Below, piece by piece: positions 1 to 8,030 of a stretch of 45,295 nt of DNA. Under the pieces are notes generated by a model. It saw nothing but the letters and a program-made list of their open reading frames with translations, did no database searches and was not told the DNA's origin. A program made the position numbers and the translations under genes. Every line of letters starts with the position of its first letter. The stretch's first letter is position 1. Source of the stretch: an uncultured Faecalibacterium sp. (GTDB lineage: Bacteria; Bacillota; Clostridia; Oscillospirales; Ruminococcaceae). Location: NCBI GenBank assembly GCA_900539945.1, contig UQDV01000018.1, positions 1-45,295 of the forward strand, given 5' to 3'.

Positions 1-24
1 AATAGCGGAAATAAATTGGATTTT

Positions 25-67
25 TGCACTTCCGGAACGCCTGCGGGCGTTCCGGAAGTGCATTTTT
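25..67 (+). terminator. Rho-independent terminator of an upstream gene outside the window
   Basis: A perfect 16-bp stem (26-41 with 46-61) closes on a TGCG tetraloop and is followed by a run of five T. The T run lies on the plus-strand side, so it should end a plus-strand transcript that starts before the window. Confidence 0.85.
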
Positions 68-69
68 CA

Positions 70-262
70 CAAGAGGGGCCGGAGAGAAAACATTCTGCAC
101 AACTTTTTGCAGGGAGAAGTTATCAACGGCAGCAGCTCCTTGCGTGAAAAGGTGTTTGGAGCAGCCCGCAGGCTGCGACAAACACGAAATAAATCATAAA
201 CTTCCGATGAATATGGTCAGAGCGAAGCGGAGACCATTTTAAATGGTTGGCTGCCCCTCTTG
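70..262. other. Noncoding structured element with 10-bp complementary ends
   Basis: This stretch has no convincing gene. Its two ends, 70-79 and 253-262, are perfect 10-nt reverse complements. Between them lie a possible H-type pseudoknot (95-99 with 108-112; 101-105 with 117-121), a hairpin at 152-185 and a hairpin at 213-237. The layout fits either a structured RNA with a closing P1 helix or a small non-autonomous mobile element with terminal inverted repeats. The right end overlaps the rplI -35 box. I do not recognise the family, and I see no clear target-site duplication. Confidence 0.5.
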
Positions 263-288
263 CTCAAAGCCGACAAATGCGCTATACT
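260..288 (+). promoter_or_regulatory. Sigma-A promoter of rplI
   Basis: The -35 box TTGCTC (260-265) and -10 box TATACT (283-288) are separated by 17 bp. Transcription should start near 295, about 40 nt before the rplI start codon. The -35 box lies within and just beyond the right end of the 70-262 element. Confidence 0.7.
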
Positions 289-337
289 ATAAACACAAGA
301 ACGGCACCGGGGTTCCGGTGAAAAGTGAGGGATAAAC

Positions 338-793
338 ATGAAAGTGATTCTCAAGCAGGATATCAAGGGCATTGGCAAAAAGGACGAGATCCATGAGGTG
401 TCCGACGGCTACGCCCGCAACTACCTGTTCCCGCGCAAGCTGGCGGCTGTGGCCGATGCCAGCGCTGTGAACGTGGCCCGCGGCAAGGAAGCCGCAGCCG
501 ATTTCCATGAAGCGGAGAATGTGGCCGCTGCCAAGGCACTGGCCGCCAAGATCGAAGGCAAGACCGTGACCATCAAGGCCAAGGGCGGTGCCTCCGGCCG
601 TCTGCACGGCAAGGTCACCGGCAAGGAAGTGGCCGAGGCTCTGGCACAGCTGGCCGGTGCTCCCATCGACAAGAAGAAGATCGAGATGGAGACCCGCGAC
701 ATCAAGGATGCCGGTGTGTTCAACGGCAAGGTGCGCCTGCATGTGGGCGTTGTGGCTTCCTTCAAGATCCAGGTGGAAGTGGAACAGGCCTGA
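338..793 (+). CDS. rplI: 50S ribosomal protein L9
   Basis: This is L9, which binds 23S rRNA and projects from the large subunit at the base of the L1 stalk. The 151-residue length is normal. The N-terminal rRNA-binding domain holds the family signature around residues 13-33 ([11 protein letters not shown], then [10 protein letters not shown]). A Lys/Ala-rich connecting helix and the C-terminal domain follow. The start is an ATG about 6 nt after GTGAGGG. The promoter at 260-288 drives it. L9 beside dnaB is a common Firmicute arrangement, although here one small gene lies between them. Confidence 0.97.
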   Translation: MKVILKQDIKGIGKKDEIHEVSDGYARNYLFPRKLAAVADASAVNVARGKEAAADFHEAENVAAAKALAAKIEGKTVTIKAKGGASGRLHGKVTGKEVAEALAQLAGAPIDKKKIEMETRDIKDAGVFNGKVRLHVGVVASFKIQVEVEQA

Positions 794-859
794 TTTTTCT
801 GCTGTCTGCGCCCCCTCAAAGCAGGGGGCGCTTTTTGGCTTTTCCGGGAGGAACGGAAA

Positions 860-1297
860 ATGAAGCAAGTACAAAAGAAGCATTCCGCGTGGCTGCAGAC
901 CCTGCTGACCGTGGTGCTGTCGGTACTGATCGCGTCAGCGGTCTGGATCGGCCGGTATGGAGTGCCGCTGCTGGGGCTGCCCAAGGCGGAGGATGTGCAG
1001 AGCGTCACCCTGGTGAGCCTGGACAGCGGTTCCGTTACGGTCACGGACACTGAGAATGTTGAGCTGCTGGTCAAAGCGGCCAACCTGCTGAACTATAAGC
1101 TGGGGGCGCCGGACACCACAGACCCGGAACTGACCGTGACCTATACCCTGAAAAACGGGGAAGTCCGGGTGCTTTCCGCCAGCCGCACGACCATGTGGTG
1201 GAAGGGCAGAGCACATCCGCTCAGGCAGCCGGAGGTGTTCTGCAATATTGTGGACGGCCTGTTTCTGGACGGATACGACAACAATGCAAAAGGATAA
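860..1297 (+). CDS. Uncharacterised membrane-anchored protein
   Basis: This protein has 145 residues. After a short basic N-terminus, one hydrophobic helix (about residues 11-30) should act as an uncleaved anchor or signal peptide. The remainder is a small soluble domain, probably outside the membrane. The pattern of a beta strand ending in SVTL, a VTVTD strand, a helix and further strands loosely resembles DUF5301-type domains, but I cannot confirm this. The start ATG follows GGGAGGA. The gene lies 66 bp after rplI and ends 6 bp before dnaB, so it is probably co-transcribed with both. No catalytic motif is visible and function is unknown. Confidence 0.75.
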   Translation: MKQVQKKHSAWLQTLLTVVLSVLIASAVWIGRYGVPLLGLPKAEDVQSVTLVSLDSGSVTVTDTENVELLVKAANLLNYKLGAPDTTDPELTVTYTLKNGEVRVLSASRTTMWWKGRAHPLRQPEVFCNIVDGLFLDGYDNNAKG

Positions 1298-1303
1298 AGG
1301 ACC

Positions 1304-2704
1304 ATGCCGAACGAACGACATTATAACAACGAACTGAATCTGGAGAGCGTGGGCATCAACCAGCCGTTCAACATGCAGGCGGAGCAGAGCGTGCTGGGCG
1401 CGGTGCTGCTCAAGCCCGACACCCTGACCGACCTGGTGGAGATCATCAAGCCGGAAATGTTCTATACCCGGCAGAACGCGCAGATCTGGAGCGAGATGCT
1501 GCGGCTGTTCACCAACGACCAGACCATTGACTTTGTGACCCTGCTGGATGCGGTCATCTCGGACGGAGTGTTCCCCAGTGCGGACGAAGCCAAGGTGTAC
1601 CTGACCGGTCTGGCCGAGACGGTGCCCAGCATCTCCAACGTGAAGGCCTACGCCCAGATCGTGCAGGAAAAGTATCTGGTGCGCCAGCTGATGGACGTGG
1701 CCAAGGATATCCTGCAGGACGCCGGGGACGAGCCGGACGCCGACCTGCTGCTGGAAAATGCCGAGCAGCGCATCTACGAGATCCGCTCCGGCCGGGATTC
1801 CAGCGCCCTGACCCCGCTTTCCTCCAGCATGGTGGAGACCCTGACCAACCTGCAGAAGATCAGCGGCCCGGATGCCGACAAGTACAAGGGCATCCCCACC
1901 GGGTTCCGCCTGCTGGACACGGTGCTCACCGGCCTTGGCCGCGGTGACCTGATCATCCTGGCCGCCCGCCCCGGCATGGGCAAGACCAGTTTTGCGCTGA
2001 ACATCGCCACCCGCGTGGCCATGCAGCAGAAGGTGCCGGTGGCCATCTTCAGCCTGGAAATGACCAAGGAGCAGCTCACCAACCGCATCCTGTCCGCCGA
2101 GGCCGGCATCGACAGCCAGGCTTTCCGCACCGGTGCCCTGCGTGCCGAGGACTGGGAGTATCTGGCGCTGGCCACTGAAAAACTCCACGATGCACCGATC
2201 TATATGGACGATACCTCCGGCATCACCATCACCGAGATGAAGGCCAAGATCCGCCGGGTGAACCAGGACCCCACCCGCCCCAACGTAGGTCTGATCGTTA
2301 TCGACTATCTGCAGCTGATGACCACCGGCCAGCGCACCGAGAACCGTGTGCAGGAGATCAGCTCTATCACCCGGAACCTCAAGATCATGGCCAAGGAAAT
2401 GAACGTGCCCATCATCGCGCTGAGCCAGCTGTCCCGTGCGGTGGAAAAGCAGGGCAACAACTCCAGCCACCGGCCCCAGCTGTCCGACCTGCGTGATTCC
2501 GGTTCCATCGAGCAGGACGCCGACTGCGTCCTGTTCCTGTACCGCGATTCCTATTACGCCAGCCAGAACCCGGACGGTGCCGAGGTGGATGCCGACACGG
2601 CCGAGTGCATCGTGGCCAAGAACCGCCATGGTGAGACCAGTACCGTGCCGCTGGGCTGGGACGGTGCCCACACCCGCTTCATGGATGTGGATTTCAAGCG
2701 CTGA
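1304..2704 (+). CDS. dnaB: Replicative DNA helicase DnaB
   Basis: DnaB is the hexameric 5'-3' helicase that unwinds the replication fork. The 466-residue protein has an N-terminal helical, primase-contacting domain starting near residue 20 (PFNMQAEQSVLGAVL). The RecA-like motor domain has Walker A RPGMGKTS at about 222-229, Walker B near LIVIDYLQLM and the downstream LSQLSRAVE and SDLRDSGSIEQDAD motifs. Length and motifs are normal, and no intein is present. It starts 6 bp after the preceding gene and tilS begins 4 bp after its stop, so translation may be coupled. Confidence 0.97.
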   Translation: MPNERHYNNELNLESVGINQPFNMQAEQSVLGAVLLKPDTLTDLVEIIKPEMFYTRQNAQIWSEMLRLFTNDQTIDFVTLLDAVISDGVFPSADEAKVYLTGLAETVPSISNVKAYAQIVQEKYLVRQLMDVAKDILQDAGDEPDADLLLENAEQRIYEIRSGRDSSALTPLSSSMVETLTNLQKISGPDADKYKGIPTGFRLLDTVLTGLGRGDLIILAARPGMGKTSFALNIATRVAMQQKVPVAIFSLEMTKEQLTNRILSAEAGIDSQAFRTGALRAEDWEYLALATEKLHDAPIYMDDTSGITITEMKAKIRRVNQDPTRPNVGLIVIDYLQLMTTGQRTENRVQEISSITRNLKIMAKEMNVPIIALSQLSRAVEKQGNNSSHRPQLSDLRDSGSIEQDADCVLFLYRDSYYASQNPDGAEVDADTAECIVAKNRHGETSTVPLGWDGAHTRFMDVDFKR

Positions 2705-2708
2705 ACCG

Positions 2709-4133
2709 ATGAAAAATGAGAAAGACTGCCGGGCTGCGGTGCGGGATTTCTGCCTGCAGAACCGGCTTTTGTGTCCGGGGCAGCCGCTGCGGCTGGCGGC
2801 GGCGGTTTCCGGCGGGGCCGACAGCATGGCGCTGCTGCTCCTGTTGCGGGCGCTGCAGCCGGAGTTCGGCTACACCCTCTCAGCCTGCCATGTGAACCAC
2901 GGCCTGCGCGGCGCCGCCGCCGACCGGGACGAAGCCTTTGTGCGGCAGGCCTGCGGGGCACTGGGGGTGCCGCTGCGGGTGTTCCACGCGGCAGAACTGG
3001 CCGACACGGTGGATGCGCCGCCGCCCCACGCCGGGGAGGACTGGGCTCGCCGCCTGCGCTATGCCTGCTTTGAACGCCTGTGCGAAGAGGGGATAGATGC
3101 CGTGGCAACGGCCCATACTGCAAATGACCAGGCCGAAACGCTGCTGCTGCGGCTGGCCCGGGGCACCGGGCTGCACGGCGCGGCAGGCATCCGGCCCCGG
3201 CGCGGGTGTTATCTGCGGCCGCTGCTCTGCCTGAACCGGGCCGACACCGAGGCGGTCTGCCGGGCGGCCGGGCAGACATGGGTCACCGATGAGACGAACG
3301 AGACGGACGCCTACGCCCGCAACCGGCTGCGCCGGGCGGCACTGCCTGCTTTGCAGAGCACGAACGAGGCGGCGACGGAAAATCTGGCCCGCTTCTGCGA
3401 GAAGGCGGCGCAGGCCGATGCCTACTTTGCCCAAAAGGCCGAAGCGCTGCTGATGGATGCCCGCCTGTCGGACACGGACCCTGTGTGCTGGCGGCTGGAG
3501 CCGCTGGCGGCAGCGGATGCGCCCATTCTGGAAACGGCCCTGCACCGTCTGGCGGCCCCGGTGCGGGACCCGGAAGAAAAATATATCCGGCTGTTGGCGC
3601 AGCTGGTGCAGCAGGGCAGCGGAGCCGTGCAGCTGACCGGGAAGGTCCGCTTCTGCGCGGCAGATGGGGTGCTCCGGCAGGAAACACAGGCCGAATCCGT
3701 CGGCTGGGATGCCGATGCGGCGGCCGCATTTACCGCAGCCCTGCAGGCCGGAAAACCGGCCCGGATGCCTCTGCCGGGGGGCAAAACCCTGACTGCACGG
3801 GTGTTCCCGGCGGATTTTGAAGAAAAAATACAAGTCGTTCATAAAAAAGACTTAAAAAATCGGGCGGATTATGCTAGAATAACTACGTTGTATGCTGGTC
3901 TTGTTCTGCGCACCCGCCAGCCGGGGGATGTTTACCGCCCCGCCGGGCGAGCGGTGCACAACCGCCTGCGCAAATGGATGAACGAAGCGGACATCCCGGC
4001 GCAGCAGCGGGACACGCTGCCGCTGCTGGCAGCAGGCAGCGAGGTGCTTTGGGTGTGCGGCAGCGGCTTTGCCGAGGGCCTTGCACCGGATGAGACCACG
4101 ACGCAGATCCTGCAGATGGAACAGGAAACTTGA
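2709..4133 (+). CDS. tilS: tRNA(Ile)-lysidine synthase
   Basis: TilS uses ATP and lysine to convert the wobble cytidine of tRNA-Ile(CAU) to lysidine, so the tRNA reads AUA. The 474-residue protein has the N-type PP-loop SGGADS at residues 34-39, followed by the HVNHGLRG region, RRLRY and the HTANDQAETLLLRL segment typical of TilS. The C-terminal domains follow to the end. The ATG at 2709 is chosen because it gives the conserved N-terminus just before the PP-loop; an in-frame ATG at 2436 would lie deep inside dnaB. The tilS-hpt-ftsH order that follows is widely conserved in Firmicutes. Confidence 0.95.
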   Translation: MKNEKDCRAAVRDFCLQNRLLCPGQPLRLAAAVSGGADSMALLLLLRALQPEFGYTLSACHVNHGLRGAAADRDEAFVRQACGALGVPLRVFHAAELADTVDAPPPHAGEDWARRLRYACFERLCEEGIDAVATAHTANDQAETLLLRLARGTGLHGAAGIRPRRGCYLRPLLCLNRADTEAVCRAAGQTWVTDETNETDAYARNRLRRAALPALQSTNEAATENLARFCEKAAQADAYFAQKAEALLMDARLSDTDPVCWRLEPLAAADAPILETALHRLAAPVRDPEEKYIRLLAQLVQQGSGAVQLTGKVRFCAADGVLRQETQAESVGWDADAAAAFTAALQAGKPARMPLPGGKTLTARVFPADFEEKIQVVHKKDLKNRADYARITTLYAGLVLRTRQPGDVYRPAGRAVHNRLRKWMNEADIPAQQRDTLPLLAAGSEVLWVCGSGFAEGLAPDETTTQILQMEQET

Positions 4134-4155
4134 AGGGATAAAAAGGAGAAACATC

Positions 4156-4704
4156 ATGAGCATGAATGATGACATCAAGACCGTTCTGGTCTCGGAAGAA
4201 CAGCTGAAAGCCAAGGTTGCGGAGCTGGGTGCACACATCAGCAAGGACTACGAGGGCAAAAACCTCGTGCTGGTGTCCATCCTGAAGGGATCGGTGGTCT
4301 TTATGGCCGACCTGATGCGGGCAGTGACCATCCCCTGCAGCATCGACTTCATGGTGGTGTCCAGCTACGGCGGCAGCAACACCGTGACCAGTGGTCTGGT
4401 CAAGATCATCAAGGATCTGGACGGTGATCTGTCCGGCAAGGATGTGCTGATCGTGGAGGATATCCTCGACACCGGTGTCACCCTGTCCAAGCTGGTGCCC
4501 ATGCTCAAGATGCGCAACCCCAACTCGGTCAAGATCTGCACCATCCTCGACAAGCCCAGCCGCCGCAAGGCCGACATTCAGCCCGATTACGAGGGCTTCC
4601 AGGTGCCGGACGAATTCGTGGTGGGCTATGGCCTGGACTACGACGAAAAGTACCGCAACCTGCCCTATGTGGGCGTGCTCAAGCCCGAGATCTACACGAA
4701 GTAA
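4156..4704 (+). CDS. hpt: Hypoxanthine phosphoribosyltransferase
   Basis: This purine-salvage enzyme transfers ribose-5-phosphate from PRPP to hypoxanthine or guanine, giving IMP or GMP. The 182-residue protein is of usual length. The PRPP-binding loop (VLIVEDILDTGVTL, residues about 97-110) carries the two acidic residues and the TG of the family. The SILKGSVVF segment near residue 41 contributes to the active site. The ATG at 4156 is chosen because AAAAGGAG precedes it at a good distance; the longer in-frame ATG at 4069 would overlap tilS with atypical sequence. Confidence 0.95.
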   Translation: MSMNDDIKTVLVSEEQLKAKVAELGAHISKDYEGKNLVLVSILKGSVVFMADLMRAVTIPCSIDFMVVSSYGGSNTVTSGLVKIIKDLDGDLSGKDVLIVEDILDTGVTLSKLVPMLKMRNPNSVKICTILDKPSRRKADIQPDYEGFQVPDEFVVGYGLDYDEKYRNLPYVGVLKPEIYTK

Positions 4705-4743
4705 GTCCCGGATCAAATTCACCCTGAACTGGAGTTGATTTTT

Positions 4744-6894
4744 TTGCAACCGAAGAAACCTCGTTTCAACCCGCTGATCCTGGCACTGGCACTGGCTGCC
4801 GTGCTCATGGTATGGAGCGTGCTGGGCGGCGGCAGCAGCAGCGGCGGCTCGTCCTCCATGGTTTACTCCACGGCGGTGCAGTATTTTGAAAACCTGCAGG
4901 TCACCAAGTTCACGCTGGACCTGAACACCGGTGTGCTCACCATGACCCTCAAGGAGGGCAAGCTGGCCCTGCCCGACCCGTCGTCCGTGAGCACGGTGCA
5001 GTCCACCGGCGGGCTGCTGTCCGGGATGCTGTCCTCTTCCTCCTCCGGCTCCACCGGGGCCGAGAAGAACAGCGACGGCACCGTGACCGTGCGCTACAAG
5101 CTGCCCTATGCCTCCATGTTCGTCAAGAATGTGGACAGCTACATTGCAGCCTACGACGAAGCAAACCCCGATGCACCGATGGAGTATGATTATACCCCGC
5201 TCAAGGAGAGCATCCCCTGGATGGAGATCCTGTTCTATCTGGCCATGCTGGGCTGCACCGGTTTCCTGCTGTTCTCCATGATGCGCGGCGGCGGTGCCGG
5301 CGGCGGCATCATGAACGTGGGCAAGGCCCGCGTGAAGGATGAGCGCGAGAACAAAAAGACCGCTACCTTTGCCGACGTTGCCGGTGAGGACGAAGAAAAA
5401 GAGGAACTCAAGGAAGTGGTGGAGTTCCTCAAGAGCCCGGACAAGTTCAATACGCTGGGTGCCCGCATCCCCCACGGCGTGCTGCTGGTGGGCCCTCCGG
5501 GTACCGGCAAGACCCTGCTGGCCCGTGCCTGTGCCGGTGAGGCAGGGGTGCCGTTCTATTCCATCTCCGGCTCCGACTTTGTGGAAATGTACGTCGGCGT
5601 GGGCGCATCCCGCGTGCGTGACCTGTTCGACAAAGCAAAAAAGACGATGCCATGCATCATTTTCATTGATGAGATCGACGCAGTGGGCCGTCAGCGCGGT
5701 GCCGGTCTGGGCGGCGGCCACGACGAGCGCGAACAGACTTTGAACCAGCTGCTGGTGGAGATGGACGGCTTTGAGGCCAACGACGGCATCATCGTGATGG
5801 CTGCCACCAACCGTGCCGACATTCTGGACAAGGCGCTGCTGCGTCCCGGCCGTTTTGACCGTCAGGTCTTTGTGGGCCTGCCGGACGTCAAGGGCCGCGA
5901 AGAGATCCTGAAGGTGCACACCAAGAATAAGCCGCTGGCTCCGGATGTGTCCCTGAAGGTCATCGCCCAGCGCACCGCCGGTTTTGCCGGTGCCGACCTG
6001 GAGAACCTGGTCAACGAGGCTGCCCTGCTGGCAGCCCGCCGCAGCCGCAAGGCCATTACCATGGAGGACATCGAAGAGGCTTCCATGAAGGTCATGGCCG
6101 GCCCGGAAAAGAAGAGCCGTGTGGTCACCCCGGAAGAAAAGAAGCTCACCGCTTACCACGAGGCAGGCCATGCCGTGGCGGGCTTCTACTGCAAGCACCA
6201 CCCCCGCGTGCATGAGATCACCATCATCCCCCGCGGTCAGGCCGGCGGCTACACCATGTACCTGCCCGAAAAGGATCGCAGCTATGTGACCAAGGGCGAG
6301 ATGTTCGAGGACATCGTGTCCAGCCTGGGCGGCCGCGTGGCCGAGCAGCTGATCCTGGAGGATATCTCCACCGGTGCCTCCAACGACCTGCAGCAGGCCA
6401 CCAACATCGCCCGGCAGATGATCACCAAGTACGGCTTCTCGGAGCGTCTGGGCCCGGTGGTCTACGGCACCTCCCAGGAGGAGACCTTCCTGGGCCGTGA
6501 TCTGGGCCAGGGCAAGGGTTACAGTGAGACCACCGCTGCCGAGATCGACGGCGAGATGCGGGATATCATTGACGAGGCCTACGAGACCTGCCGCCGCACC
6601 CTGACCGAGCACATCGACCAGCTGCATGCACTGGCCAAGGCCCTGATGGAGCGCGAAAAGCTCAACGAGCAGCAGTTCAACACCATTATGGCTGGGGGCA
6701 CCCTGCCTCCCCTGGAGGACGTGGATGCCGGGCAGCCGGAGCAGACTGTGCAGCCTGCCCAGCCTGTGGAGACCGCCGAGAAGGCAGAGACCGCAGAGCA
6801 TGCCGAGCAGGCCGAGACGGCAGAACAGCCGACCGGTCAGCAGCCGGAGCAGGCCCCCGCACCGGAGCAGGATGCCCCGGAAGCAAACGACTGA
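4744..6894 (+). CDS. ftsH: ATP-dependent zinc metalloprotease FtsH
   Basis: FtsH is a membrane-bound AAA+ hexamer that degrades misfolded membrane proteins and unstable regulators. I choose the TTG at 4744: CTGGAG ends 9 nt upstream, whereas the in-frame TTG at 4735 directly abuts that ribosome-binding site. From this start there are 716 residues. Two membrane segments (about 9-27 and 157-180) flank an extracytoplasmic domain. Walker A GPPGTGKT lies at about 250-257, Walker B IIFIDEID near 306, and the zinc site HEAGH at about 472-476. The C-terminal 60 residues form a Glu/Gln/Ala/Pro-rich low-complexity tail that varies between species. Confidence 0.96.
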   Translation: MQPKKPRFNPLILALALAAVLMVWSVLGGGSSSGGSSSMVYSTAVQYFENLQVTKFTLDLNTGVLTMTLKEGKLALPDPSSVSTVQSTGGLLSGMLSSSSSGSTGAEKNSDGTVTVRYKLPYASMFVKNVDSYIAAYDEANPDAPMEYDYTPLKESIPWMEILFYLAMLGCTGFLLFSMMRGGGAGGGIMNVGKARVKDERENKKTATFADVAGEDEEKEELKEVVEFLKSPDKFNTLGARIPHGVLLVGPPGTGKTLLARACAGEAGVPFYSISGSDFVEMYVGVGASRVRDLFDKAKKTMPCIIFIDEIDAVGRQRGAGLGGGHDEREQTLNQLLVEMDGFEANDGIIVMAATNRADILDKALLRPGRFDRQVFVGLPDVKGREEILKVHTKNKPLAPDVSLKVIAQRTAGFAGADLENLVNEAALLAARRSRKAITMEDIEEASMKVMAGPEKKSRVVTPEEKKLTAYHEAGHAVAGFYCKHHPRVHEITIIPRGQAGGYTMYLPEKDRSYVTKGEMFEDIVSSLGGRVAEQLILEDISTGASNDLQQATNIARQMITKYGFSERLGPVVYGTSQEETFLGRDLGQGKGYSETTAAEIDGEMRDIIDEAYETCRRTLTEHIDQLHALAKALMEREKLNEQQFNTIMAGGTLPPLEDVDAGQPEQTVQPAQPVETAEKAETAEHAEQAETAEQPTGQQPEQAPAPEQDAPEAND

Positions 6895-6915
6895 TCCCGG
6901 AAAGGAGCGAGTGTC

Positions 6916-7953
6916 GTGGAGGAAAACTTCAACCCGGTCGCACGGACCCGTGCGAACTATTACACCCCGGGCAGCCCGGTGCAGTTTGTCTGCGTGGAGC
7001 TGCTGCGGGGGGATGTCAGCGGCGAGAATGCCGTCTGCCTGACCTTCAAGAACATTTCCCGCGTGACCCTGACCGCTCTGGAAGTGCACTTCAAGTGCAA
7101 GGGCGTGGACGGCGTGATCCTGTGTGAGGATCAGTTTGAGTACCGGGACATCGAAGTGAAGCCCGGCGAGCTGTTCGGCATGGACGATGCCGTGTTCATT
7201 ACGTCCAAGGCCATCACCAGTGTGGACGTCTCGCTGGTCAACGTGTACAACGGCAAGCGCGTGGTGCACCTCAAGGACATCAAGCGGGTGCGCCTGTCGG
7301 CACCCCGCCGCCTGAGCCCGGAGCTGCAGAAGGCGCTGGAAAGCCGCATGAACCGCACCGGCCTGAAGTATCAGCCCCAGGTGTTTGAGAACGGCTGGTA
7401 CTGTGCCTGCGGTGCATTCCATCCCAAAGAGGAAGATACGGTCTACTGCACCGAGTGCCGGTGTGACCGCATCCTGCTGCAGAATGCGCTGAACACGCTG
7501 CTGCAGCCGGAGCAGCCTGCCCGGCCCGCGGCCGAAGTTCCGGCGCAGCCCGCCGCAGCGGAAGAGCCTACCCGCATCGTGGGGGCTGCACCCGCTGGCG
7601 AGGAGCCCACCCGCGTGGTGAGCGCACCCCGCAGCCCGGCCGAGGAGGTGGAACCCTTTGAGCTCCGCCGCGAGCCGCTGGAGGATGCCGAGGAGCACAC
7701 CCGTGTGCTGGATGCATCCACCCGGGCGGCGTTCCCGGGCAGCAGTGCCGACGAGGGCACCCGGGTGATCCCCGCGCCCTCCCGCCGCGCCGAACCGGTG
7801 CAGGAAGTGCCGGATGACGATCTGGACGAGGACGAGGAAGATGACCGCGACAGCGTGGCCGAAGCGCTGATCCGCTGGGTGCCGCCCATCACGGCCATCG
7901 TCTGTGCGGCAGTGGCCCTGTGCGGCTTTGTGTATTATCAATTCATGCTGTAA
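6916..7953 (+). CDS. Zinc-ribbon protein with repeated T-R-[VI] motifs and C-terminal membrane anchor
   Basis: I do not recognise a named family. The 345-residue protein starts at GTG 6916 behind AAAGGAG. The N-terminal 150 residues look like a beta-rich domain. A zinc-ribbon-like set of cysteines follows (C163, C165, C178, C181). A Pro/Ala/Glu linker then contains four copies of [DE]E-x-T-R-[IV]-[VLI], with threonines at about 219, 232, 262 and 282. An acidic cluster (299-312) precedes one hydrophobic helix at 322-344, so most of the protein should lie in the cytoplasm. The repeats resemble phosphothreonine motifs seen near FHA-domain partners, but that reading is inference. It starts 21 bp after ftsH. 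Confidence 0.8.
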   Translation: MEENFNPVARTRANYYTPGSPVQFVCVELLRGDVSGENAVCLTFKNISRVTLTALEVHFKCKGVDGVILCEDQFEYRDIEVKPGELFGMDDAVFITSKAITSVDVSLVNVYNGKRVVHLKDIKRVRLSAPRRLSPELQKALESRMNRTGLKYQPQVFENGWYCACGAFHPKEEDTVYCTECRCDRILLQNALNTLLQPEQPARPAAEVPAQPAAAEEPTRIVGAAPAGEEPTRVVSAPRSPAEEVEPFELRREPLEDAEEHTRVLDASTRAAFPGSSADEGTRVIPAPSRRAEPVQEVPDDDLDEDEEDDRDSVAEALIRWVPPITAIVCAAVALCGFVYYQFML

Positions 7954-7967
7954 AAGAATGCAGAAAG

Positions 7968-8003
7968 AAGGCGGAGGAAGGCGTGTGCCACCTCCGCCTT
8001 TTC
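7968..8003 (+). terminator. Terminator or attenuator hairpin between two tail-anchored protein genes
   Basis: A perfect 10-bp stem (7968-7977 with 7991-8000) with a 13-nt loop is followed by TT and then CTGC. The short T tract makes termination likely to be partial. The next gene's ribosome-binding site lies only 13-20 nt beyond, and I see no strong promoter between. Confidence 0.6.
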
Positions 8004-8030
8004 TGCACAAGAAGGAAAAAGGAGGCCATT

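Noticed and set aside
24..242. A 72-codon frame at the window start
   Set aside because: It crosses the terminator stem and the structured element, lacks a ribosome-binding site and has no coding-like pattern.
70..262. Identification of the element as a known RNA such as HEARO/omega RNA
   Set aside because: No IscB- or TnpB-like gene is nearby, and I cannot match a consensus from memory. I left the family open.
3883..8010. Minus-strand open frame of about 1375 codons
   Set aside because: It runs opposite tilS, hpt, ftsH and the zinc-ribbon gene, all with strong motifs. Its Leu/His/Gln-rich composition is what antisense of GC-rich coding sequence gives.
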